Shown here: one piece after another, positions 13,642 through 19,572 of the stretch
Numbering within the stretch: position 1 is the stretch's first letter
Layout: each line of letters begins with the position of its first letter
Source: RGIG5057 sp964642045
GTDB lineage: Bacteria; Bacillota; Clostridia; TANB77; CAG-465
Direction: 5' to 3'
Length of the DNA stretch: 19,572 nt
Assembly (NCBI GenBank): GCA_964642045.1
Contig: CAZXLZ010000020.1
Location: forward strand, 1 to 19,572
Translations under genes and position numbers: made by a program
Notes under the pieces: generated by a model
What the model saw: only the letters and a program-made list of their open reading frames with translations
Told to the model about the DNA's origin: nothing
The model's database searches: none

Positions 13642-14048
13642 ATGAATAGTAAAAATATAAAATTAATAATTAGTATCGTCATAATAGCTTTGCTTGTGTT
13701 ATCTATTCGGAATATATTTTAAAGAAAGAAATATGAATAAAATTCCAGATAATTATATTGCAGTTTTTAATCGGTGGCTCTGGAGAAATCACGTATTCAA
13801 CGTATATTTATAAAATTGATAATGGACAGGCAAACTATGGATTTAAATACATAAATACAACAAATACTACTGCATCTTATGGAAGTTCAGAGTGGAAAGT
13901 AAAAATAACTGGAAAAGGTGAAGTCTCTTGGACAGATGATGTATTTTTAGTAGCAAAAAATAATGGTGCTTATCAGTATGTTAATTTGCCAAACAGTGAT
14001 AAGATATTTTCTATAGAAGATTTTATGGTAATGTTTATGATGGATTAA
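13642..14048 (+). pseudogene. Small membrane-anchored or secreted protein gene with two single-base frameshifts
   Basis: From ATG 13642 (GGGAG upstream) the frame gives a signal-anchor, MNSKNIKLIISIVIIALLVL, then stops at 13720-13722. Skipping the C at 13708 opens GIYFKERNMNKIPDNYIAVF; skipping a second C at 13772 gives GGSGEITYSTYIYKIDNGQA and a continuous reading to the stop at 14048. With both C removed the gene would encode about 134 residues: an N-terminal hydrophobic anchor and a beta-rich Asn/Thr-rich domain outside the cell. Hypothetical proteins with this kind of sequence exist in Firmicutes, to my recollection, but no function is known. Either the gene is decayed or the assembly has two errors. 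Confidence 0.7.
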
Positions 14049-14072
14049 CATTAATATAATTTTGAAAATTTA

Positions 14073-14081
14073 TGGTATAAT
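14073..14081 (+). promoter_or_regulatory. Extended -10 promoter before the Nudix gene
   Basis: TGGTATAAT matches the extended -10 pattern TGnTATAAT and stands 34 bases before the Nudix ATG. No good -35 box is seen at the right distance, as is usual for this promoter class. Confidence 0.5.
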
Positions 14082-14115
14082 ATATGAATAAAATTTAATG
14101 AAAGGATGAATAATA

Positions 14116-14547
14116 ATGGGAATTATTATAGTAGGTGGAGTGGTAGAAAAAGATGGTAAATTTTTATTAGTACAAGAGGCTAAGGAAAAATGTAGAGGAA
14201 AATGGAATCTTCCAGCTGGACATTTAGATCCAAATGAAACAATATTTGATGGAGCAAAAAGAGAAGTATTTGAAGAATGCGGATGTAAAGTAGAAATCTT
14301 AAGCGTACTTCAAATAGGCAATAAAGTACTTAAAGATAATTCTTGGGTAAGTATTATTTTTGCTACTAAATTATTAGAAGATAATATATCTTTTAATAAA
14401 GAAGAGATATTAGATGTTAAATGGTTTACTTATGAAGAAATACTTAGTATGAAAGATGAATTAAGAGCTTATGATTGGATAACGCATGCTATATCAGCTT
14501 ATGTGAATAATAAAGCTTCTAATATTGATATGGTAAAAATATTTTAA
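14116..14547 (+). CDS. Nudix hydrolase
   Basis: A complete Nudix box, G-x5-E-x7-REU-x-EE-x-G-U, runs from Gly35 to Cys57 of 143 residues (HLDPNE, then REVFEECGC). These residues bind the magnesium ions used to cleave nucleoside diphosphates linked to another group X. The flanking GGVVEKDGKFLLVQEAKEKC and the GKWNLPAG lead-in resemble MutT-like enzymes acting on oxidised or modified nucleotides, but substrate choice in this family cannot be read from the box. AAAGGATGA precedes the ATG and an extended -10 promoter lies upstream. The gene lies near a HIT-like gene. Confidence 0.93.
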   Translation: MGIIIVGGVVEKDGKFLLVQEAKEKCRGKWNLPAGHLDPNETIFDGAKREVFEECGCKVEILSVLQIGNKVLKDNSWVSIIFATKLLEDNISFNKEEILDVKWFTYEEILSMKDELRAYDWITHAISAYVNNKASNIDMVKIF

Positions 14548-14627
14548 TTATAGTAGTAAGTGTATAAAGAAGGATAGGATAATATTTAGCAGTTGACACA
14601 AACTCAAAAAAGGGGGAAAATAACAAT

Positions 14628-15116
14628 ATGAAATTTATAAATTATATTAATGAAGAAGTCTATTTTGAAGGCTGTCCTGGATGTGCATATGCAAGACATG
14701 AGTTTGAATTACCTTGCTCTATGGCTTATGAAAATGATAGATTTACACTGTCACAAGACTGGGAGCTGCCAATACCAGGATTTATGATAGCTTCACCAAA
14801 AAGATGTGTTGAGAAATTTTGTGAACTAACAGATGAAGAAAAAGTAGAGATATTTAAGATAGTAGATAAGACTATATTGATACTTAGAAATAACAATGTA
14901 TGTGATAGATTTAATGTTATATTTGAAGAAAAAGAAAATAGACACTTTCATATATGGATACTTCCAAGACACAAATGGATGTCAGACATTTGTGATGATA
15001 TTATGGAGAATATAGGGAAAATATTTGAATATGCAAAAGCAAATTTTAGAACTGAAGATAATTATATAAAGATTAATGAGGTAAGCCAAATTGTAAAAAA
15101 AGGGTTTGAAAAGTAA
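14628..15116 (+). CDS. HIT-like family protein with an altered triad
   Basis: HIT proteins hydrolyse or transfer nucleotidyl groups, for example from Ap4A or adenosine phosphoramidates. The 162 residues include HFHIWILPRH at 106-115, matching H-x-H-x-H-x-x with the first two His kept (106, 108) but Trp110 in place of the third. The middle His, His108, is the usual nucleophile, so activity may remain. A CPGC pair at 16-19 stands where many HIT proteins have zinc-binding cysteines. The ribosome-binding site is AGGGGGAAA. The gene lies 80 bases after the Nudix gene, which also acts on nucleotide-linked phosphates. I rate the family as likely, the substrate as unknown. Confidence 0.75.
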   Translation: MKFINYINEEVYFEGCPGCAYARHEFELPCSMAYENDRFTLSQDWELPIPGFMIASPKRCVEKFCELTDEEKVEIFKIVDKTILILRNNNVCDRFNVIFEEKENRHFHIWILPRHKWMSDICDDIMENIGKIFEYAKANFRTEDNYIKINEVSQIVKKGFEK

Positions 15117-15155
15117 TTAAAAAAGAAAAATAGATTAAAAAGGATAGAAATTTAA

Positions 15156-15488
15156 ATGAAAATGTATTATCTTGTAACTTATGAAGGCATTGGTGTGTAT
15201 GAAGCACTAAAAAGTAAGATATGGAATAGTAGTAACTGCCCTAAAGAAGATTGGGAAAATTTTATAAATTCCAGTGATGTTAACTGGCTAAAAAAGCCAA
15301 AGGTATATAAAGATAACAATTATTCATATTTTACTAAGCTAGGCTTTTTTAGTTTTAAGAATAAAACTTACCCACTCATTATTAAATGGCTGGATGAAAA
15401 TAAGATTGAATATGAAAAATGTTATTTAGATGAGATAACGACAAATTTTATGTATAGTGATGAGCATCAAGTAGTGATTGCAAAATGA
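15156..15488 (+). CDS. Hypothetical protein
   Basis: The 110-residue product is not recognised. It has no signal peptide, membrane segment or catalytic motif that I can name. The aromatic content is high (many Tyr and Trp), with a central KLGFFSFKNKTYPLIIKWL stretch that could be a strand-helix unit, so a compact soluble alpha/beta protein seems likely. The first ATG (15156) has AAAAAGGA about 12 bases upstream; a second ATG is two codons on. The gene ends 19 bases before the glycosyltransferase and may be in the same transcript. Confidence 0.65.
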   Translation: MKMYYLVTYEGIGVYEALKSKIWNSSNCPKEDWENFINSSDVNWLKKPKVYKDNNYSYFTKLGFFSFKNKTYPLIIKWLDENKIEYEKCYLDEITTNFMYSDEHQVVIAK

Positions 15489-15507
15489 AGTTAAGGGGAG
15501 CAAATAT

Positions 15508-16518
15508 ATGTTAAATATAGCAATAATTCCAGCATATGAACCACAGGAGAATATGCTAGATTTATTAAAAAAGTTAAAAGAAAAAGATTTTAAAATAGTT
15601 GTAGTTGATGATGGAAGTAGCAAAGAAACTGAAGATATATTTGATAAATCAGAAACATATGCGACTGTACTACATCATTTACAAAATTGTGGAAAAGGCA
15701 GAAGCATAAAAACAGCTTTGAACTACATAAGAGAAAATTACAAAAATGAGTATATTGTGGTTACATTGGATTGTGATGGACAACATGGTGTTAATGATGT
15801 AAAGAAAATATGCAATGAAGCTGAAAAAAATCCTAATGAATTAATTATAGGAAAAAGGATTCGTTCTAGTAAAACTCCATTTAGAAGTAATTTTGGAAAT
15901 TCAGCTACAAGACTTGTATATAACTTAGCTACTGGTAAAGATGTTTATGATACTCAAACGGGTTTAAGAGCCTTTAGCAATGAGCTTATAGACTTTTTAG
16001 TAGAAGTAAAAGGAGAAAGATATGAATATGAAATGAATGTATTATTGGAATGCACAAGAAATCAAATAGACATAAAGGAAATTGAAATTGAAACAATATA
16101 TATAGATAATAATTCTAATTCGCATTTTAATACAATAAAAGATTCAGTTCGTATTTATAAGCAAATACTTATATTTTCTTGTGCATCTTTAATCAGTTTT
16201 GTAGTTGATTATTTGTTATATATATTTTTTAATATTGTATTTAATAAGATTGTTTTATCTAATATATTAGCAAGATTTATAAGTGCAACTGTAAATTATA
16301 CTATAAATAGAAAAATCGTATTTAATAGCAAAAAGAAAATAACTAAATCTGCATCTCAGTATTTTTTACTTGCAATTATGATCTTAGTATTAAATACATT
16401 CATATTAAATTATTTAGCTAATTACCTATTAATTAACAAATATCTATCAAAAGTAGTGACTGAAATTATTTTATTTTTTGCAAGTTGGCTGGTTCAAAAG
16501 AAAATAATTTTTAAATAG
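15508..16518 (+). CDS. Family 2 glycosyltransferase fused to a GtrA membrane domain
   Basis: I start at ATG 15508 because AAGGGGAG lies ten bases before it; the longer frame from 15478 overlaps the previous gene. Of 336 residues, about 1-215 form a GT-A fold of the polyprenyl-phosphate mannose/glucose synthase type: IPAYEP near 7-12, VVVDDGSS at 31-38, and the metal-binding LDCDGQ at 87-92. Residues about 219-336 are the four-helix GtrA domain. Separate GT2 and GtrA proteins usually make and flip lipid-linked sugars for the outer envelope; here both are on one chain. The gene is followed after 13 bases by a phosphodiester glycosidase, its stop overlapping that gene's ribosome-binding site. 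Confidence 0.92.
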   Translation: MLNIAIIPAYEPQENMLDLLKKLKEKDFKIVVVDDGSSKETEDIFDKSETYATVLHHLQNCGKGRSIKTALNYIRENYKNEYIVVTLDCDGQHGVNDVKKICNEAEKNPNELIIGKRIRSSKTPFRSNFGNSATRLVYNLATGKDVYDTQTGLRAFSNELIDFLVEVKGERYEYEMNVLLECTRNQIDIKEIEIETIYIDNNSNSHFNTIKDSVRIYKQILIFSCASLISFVVDYLLYIFFNIVFNKIVLSNILARFISATVNYTINRKIVFNSKKKITKSASQYFLLAIMILVLNTFILNYLANYLLINKYLSKVVTEIILFFASWLVQKKIIFK

Positions 16519-16531
16519 GAGGAAGAAAACT

Positions 16532-17434
16532 TTGAATATATTAAAGAAAAAATACATATTTGCTATTTTTTATGGAACTATCTTAACAATATTTACAACA
16601 TATATAATTTTAGATACTTTTGTAATTAAAAAGGTATATATGGTAGAAGAAAATACAAATAACGATGTTAATGATAGCGTAAGTAGTTCAGTAACAAATA
16701 ATATAGTTACCAATAATACATATAAAGATGATAATATAGAAATAAATATTACAGAGTATACAAAATATGATACAAAAGTCTATGTTGCTGATATAATTAT
16801 TTCGAGTGCTAAATATTTAAAAACTGCATTTGCTAATAATTCTTATGGAAAAAATATAATAGAAAAAACATCAATTATTGCATCAAGTAAAAATGCAATT
16901 TTAGCAATAAATGGAGATTTCTATGGTGTACAAGAAAAAGGATATGTTTTAAGAAATGGAGTTATTTATAGGAAAAAAGTAAATTCAGATAAGGAAGATT
17001 TGGTGATATACGAAGATGGAAGCTTTGAAATAATAAAAGAAAGTGAAGTTTCATTGCAAGAATTATTAAGCAAGGGAGCTTATAACGTGTTATCTTTTGG
17101 ACCTTCACTTATAGTAAATAATAAGATTAGTGTATCAGAAAATGACGAGGTTAAAATAGCACAAGCTAGTAATCCAAGAACAGCAATAGGAATTATAGAT
17201 GATTTACATTATATATATGTTGTGGCTGATGGTAGGAGTAGTGAAAGTAAAGGACTATCATTATATCAATTAGCAGAAGTTATGCAAGGTTTTGGAGTAA
17301 AAATAGCATATAATTTAGATGGAGGAGGATCTTCTACTATGTACTTTAATGGTAGGGTAGTAAATAATCCAACATCAGATGGTAAAGGTTTTATAGAAAG
17401 AAGTGTGAGTGATATTGTATACATTGGATATTAA
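16532..17434 (+). CDS. Phosphodiester glycosidase (NAGPA-domain) membrane-anchored protein
   Basis: The 300-residue product starts at TTG 16532 after an excellent AGGAGGAAG. A single hydrophobic segment at about 8-28 anchors it, then an Asn/Ser/Thr/Val-rich linker (42-63), then the NAGPA (DUF2233) domain. Family motifs seen are NGDFY at 127-131, FGPSL at 189-193, NPRTAIG at 214-220 and NLDGGGSSTM at 261-270. In animals the family uncovers mannose-6-phosphate by removing GlcNAc. In bacteria it is thought to act on sugar phosphodiesters of the envelope such as teichoic-acid modifications or exopolysaccharide. Being placed directly after a GT2-GtrA gene supports a role in envelope glycans, which is inference. 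Confidence 0.9.
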   Translation: MNILKKKYIFAIFYGTILTIFTTYIILDTFVIKKVYMVEENTNNDVNDSVSSSVTNNIVTNNTYKDDNIEINITEYTKYDTKVYVADIIISSAKYLKTAFANNSYGKNIIEKTSIIASSKNAILAINGDFYGVQEKGYVLRNGVIYRKKVNSDKEDLVIYEDGSFEIIKESEVSLQELLSKGAYNVLSFGPSLIVNNKISVSENDEVKIAQASNPRTAIGIIDDLHYIYVVADGRSSESKGLSLYQLAEVMQGFGVKIAYNLDGGGSSTMYFNGRVVNNPTSDGKGFIERSVSDIVYIGY

Positions 17435-17792
17435 TTATTTTAAAAAACAGACAAAAGTTTATGTTATAATCAGTATATTACTTGCAATATTTGGTTTTGT
17501 TTACGAATGTTTTAGTCATGAAGTATACTCAAATTATATGATTTTTGCTTTTTTATTTCCACTTATTTTAGGAATGTTACCATCCATATTATTTGCATTT
17601 TCAATTTTAAAGAAATTGCCAAATAGACCTAGTTTAAATTTATATAATGCAGGAATTGCAACAATAACAGTTTATAGTGTCATTAGAGGAATACTCGAAA
17701 TATATGGAACAACAAATTCATTAATTAATTATTATATATATATTTCAATATTTTTAATAGTTGTAGGCTTGATATTTTATTTATGTTTTTAA
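17409..17792 (+). CDS. Small four-helix integral membrane protein
   Basis: An ORF of up to 127 residues from a GTG at 17409 overlaps the end of the glycosidase gene by 26 bases. Alternative starts are TTG at 17415 or 17424. No strong ribosome-binding site is visible for any of them, so translation may be coupled to the gene before. Four hydrophobic segments are evident (roughly 17-34, 43-66, 82-96 and 107-126). The family is not recognised. It is the third member of the GT2-GtrA / glycosidase module and could help handle the same lipid-linked sugar. Just after it comes non-coding and decayed sequence. Confidence 0.7.
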   Translation: MILYTLDINYFKKQTKVYVIISILLAIFGFVYECFSHEVYSNYMIFAFLFPLILGMLPSILFAFSILKKLPNRPSLNLYNAGIATITVYSVIRGILEIYGTTNSLINYYIYISIFLIVVGLIFYLCF

Positions 17793-17939
17793 TATTTTTA
17801 TTTGTAACATATAACGTTTTTTTGTAAGGAAAATATAGGTATAGAAATAAAAAATGAAAGTAGGTAAAAAATTGATAATTGAAAACTACTCTTTGTCTTT
17901 TAAAGAAAAACCATGAAATACTCATTACAATGAAAAAGA

Positions 17940-18113
17940 GGATTTGGAGTGGAAAAATAAAGTGGTGTTATTGGCAAACTAAAGATCCATGAAACTCCTG
18001 AAGAAGATATGATAAGAGAAACTTAGGTAAGAAATATGTGTTACATAGCTAAATACGAAAAGGTTGTACTAATAGAATTTCATGAATTTTATGAGAATAA
18101 GAAACAAATATAG
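17940..18113 (+). pseudogene. Relic of a Nudix hydrolase gene
   Basis: In one frame this stretch reads GFGVEK, stop, SGVIGKLKIHETPEEDMIRE, T, stop, then VRNMCYIAKYEKVVLIEF. The middle part matches the first two thirds of a Nudix box: Gly (17973), five residues, Glu (17991), seven residues, Arg-Glu (18015-18020). The residues after the second stop look like the N-terminal strand of a Nudix protein, out of normal order, so two fragments may be joined. No intact frame exists. It shows that a second Nudix gene once lay in this region. The rest of the 17793-18081 spacer holds nothing else that I can support. Confidence 0.5.
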
Positions 18114-18441
18114 TTTTTTACCTATAAATATTAATAAGCATCAAGTAGTAATTAAAATAGTATATAATAAATTAAGGAAAGTGATTTTTATAAAAATAGA
18201 GATACCGAAAGTTGGTGAGCAGTTCAGGTTCATGAATGTCATGATAAACAGGCCAACAAGAATTGTACTTAATTTTGCACAGTATATTGATTGGAACGCG
18301 TATAAATGCAGATATTATGAAAAGCTTCCATTAAAAGTAAAAGAATTTATTCATAAAATTGAAGAGGAAACTAAAGTACCTGTCATAATAATTGGTACTG
18401 GTGAATGTGAATCTGATATTATTGATTTAAGAAAAGGGTAG
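18082..18441 (+). pseudogene. C-terminal fragment resembling adenylosuccinate synthetase
   Basis: The open frame runs from 18082 to TAG at 18439-18441, but only the part from about 18200 looks like a protein family. It reads as the C-terminal end of an adenylosuccinate-synthetase-like enzyme: NRPTRIVLNFAQYIDW, then YEKLPLKVKEFIHKIEEETK, followed by VPVIIIGTGECESDIIDLR. The N-terminal GTP- and IMP-binding parts are missing. The first 40 codons of the frame are poor in family signal, and the ATG at 18082 lies inside the Nudix relic. This is most likely a truncated remnant and not a working gene. A small functional homolog cannot be ruled out. Confidence 0.5.
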
Positions 18442-18474
18442 TAGTATAAAAAATAAGAAGGAGAGAGTATAAGT

Positions 18475-18858
18475 ATGAAAAATGAATTAGTAATAAAAAA
18501 GTGTTTAAAATGTGGAAAAGTAGTAAAGGTTATGACAGATTGCGATTTGAATGACTGCATTATTAAGTGCTGTGACGAGGAAATGATTCTATTAAAAGCA
18601 AATACAGAGAATGCAGCAGCTGAGAAACATCTTCCAACATACGAGAAAAAAGGAGATATATTAGAAGTTAAAGTAAATCATGTTATGGATGAAGAACACT
18701 TTATTGAATGGATATGTTTAAAGACAGAAGATAGAGAAGAGTTTGTTTATTTAAATGATAAAGAAGAGGCTGTGGCAACATTTAAAGATGCTAAATCAGG
18801 AACTTTATATTCTTATTGTAATAAACATGGTTTATGGAGTACAAAAATTGGTGAATAA
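18475..18858 (+). CDS. dfx: Desulfoferrodoxin (superoxide reductase)
   Basis: Desulfoferrodoxin reduces superoxide to peroxide without making oxygen, a defence typical of anaerobes. The 127 residues have both iron sites. The desulforedoxin-like centre I has Cys10, Cys13, Cys32 and Cys33. The catalytic centre II has His52 (EKHLP), His69, His75 (EEHFIEW), Cys115 and His118 (CNKHGLW). The domain order and length are standard for the two-iron form. AAGGAG precedes the ATG at a good distance. It stands behind the decayed region, and I see no clear promoter in the 33-bp gap, so it may be transcribed from further upstream. Confidence 0.93.
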   Translation: MKNELVIKKCLKCGKVVKVMTDCDLNDCIIKCCDEEMILLKANTENAAAEKHLPTYEKKGDILEVKVNHVMDEEHFIEWICLKTEDREEFVYLNDKEEAVATFKDAKSGTLYSYCNKHGLWSTKIGE

Positions 18859-18968
18859 CGTTAAATAATATAAAAATAATGTAAGAATGCTAGATATGAT
18901 TTAAAAAATATAATATTAGTCATGTAAGAGAGTTGCAATTTAAATATCATGTAAAAAAGGTGGATAGA

Positions 18969-19520
18969 ATGAAAAAAATAAGTAGTGAAGAATTAGACAA
19001 ATATAATGAAGATGACTATGTTTGGTATGCATGTTATGGTTCTAATATTAACATAGATAGATTTATGATTTATATAAATGGAGATAAAAGCGGTAAGTTT
19101 GGGCATTTGGAAGGATGCAGTGATAAAACAAAACCATTAGAGGCAAAACCATACATTTTTAACTTTCCTATATATTTTGCTAAACATAGCAATAGGTGGA
19201 ATGGTGGGGTGGCTTTTCTAGATTACGAAAATAGAGGTAACAGTTACGGTAAAATATATAAACTAAAGATGAATCAATTTAAAGAAGTTTTTATGCAAGA
19301 GTATGGTCCAAAGTCATATGATGCAATTATATATGTTGATGATTATGAAAATTTGCCTATATTTACATTTACTTCATCTTATAAAAGAGAAGATTTAGAG
19401 CTTCCAAGTAAAGAATACTTAGATGTTATAAAAAAGGGAATATTAGATACATATACTAATTTAAAAGTTAAAGATGTGGAAAAATATTTTGAGAGTATAA
19501 TGAATTATAACTTAAAGTAA
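18969..19520 (+). CDS. Gamma-glutamylcyclotransferase-like fold protein
   Basis: I use ATG 18969, which has AAAGGTGG just before it; the open frame reaches 18933 only through a TTG without such a site. The 183-residue product has WYACYGSNINIDRF at 19-32, the YGSN loop of the GGCT-like fold that binds a gamma-glutamyl or similar amine group. It continues with GCSDKTKP, PIYFAKHSNRWNGGVAFLD and GKIYKLKMNQFKEVFMQEYG, in the order of a bacterial GGCT-like subfamily. Substrate is unknown. The family's usual acidic catalytic residue cannot be fixed without an alignment. It lies 110 bases after dfx. Confidence 0.8.
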   Translation: MKKISSEELDKYNEDDYVWYACYGSNINIDRFMIYINGDKSGKFGHLEGCSDKTKPLEAKPYIFNFPIYFAKHSNRWNGGVAFLDYENRGNSYGKIYKLKMNQFKEVFMQEYGPKSYDAIIYVDDYENLPIFTFTSSYKREDLELPSKEYLDVIKKGILDTYTNLKVKDVEKYFESIMNYNLK

Positions 19521-19572
19521 TTTTTTATTAAAAATTAAACAAAAACATATCCCATGAAATGAATCAGTCACA

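Noticed and set aside
13758..14048. An independent gene from the TTG at 13758.
   Set aside because: No ribosome-binding site, and the sequence before it in another frame continues the same protein back to a proper start and signal-anchor.
14593..14598. TTGACA before the HIT-like gene as a -35 box.
   Set aside because: No -10 box stands at a suitable distance; the region there is a purine run and the ribosome-binding site.
18130..18160. Short similarity between bases near 18138 and the 3' end of the gene at 15156-15488 (both read HQVVI).
   Set aside because: The shared run is only about a dozen bases in AT-rich DNA and could be chance; not enough to claim a duplication.
1..19572. tRNA genes, rRNA genes, CRISPR arrays, insertion sequences or integrases.
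   Set aside because: Reading both strands I found no cloverleaf-like sequences, no regularly spaced repeats of CRISPR type and no transposase or recombinase motifs.

Overview
The window is AT-rich, low-GC Firmicutes DNA. A spc/alpha-type ribosomal operon that keeps rpsD next to rpoA, an L17 with an internal insertion, an S4 without the zinc cysteines and a desulfoferrodoxin all fit an anaerobic member of the Clostridia. I cannot name the genus. The layout is two housekeeping operons, a compositionally different island wedged between them, and a long accessory tail of small enzymes, envelope genes and decaying genes.

1-3530: the end of infA, then rpmJ, rpsM, rpsK, rpsD, rpoA and rplQ, all on the plus strand and closed by a strong terminator. 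Two structured stretches stand out: a long two-part hairpin between infA and rpmJ, and a pair of tandem hairpins with identical 11-nt loops just before rpoA.

3531-5700: a minus-strand island with visibly higher GC. It holds a frameshifted gene with its own consensus promoter and leader hairpin, and a separate three-gene operon of unrecognised function: two tandem paralogs and a coiled-coil-like protein that overlaps the second paralog by ATGA. This operon has its own promoter, an operator-like palindrome and a terminator.

5731-9630: a consensus promoter drives ylxM, ffh, rpsP, khpA, rimM, trmD and rplS, the usual signal-recognition, ribosome-maturation and tRNA-methylation cluster.

9669-13030: a membrane-anchored unknown, a HAM1-like nucleotide pyrophosphatase behind a possible attenuator, a queuosine-salvage gene cut by one in-frame amber codon, and a Fic enzyme whose promoter is preceded by three 11-bp direct repeats.

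13159-19572: a GNAT acetyltransferase, a small membrane or secreted protein gene with two single-base frameshifts, a Nudix hydrolase, a HIT-like protein, an unknown, a GT2-GtrA / phosphodiester-glycosidase / four-helix membrane protein module, a decay zone with Nudix and adenylosuccinate-synthetase-like relics, a desulfoferrodoxin and a gamma-glutamylcyclotransferase-like protein. Several of these genes act on damaged or rare nucleotides, and at least three genes in the accessory parts are broken, so these parts look like regions of active gene turnover.
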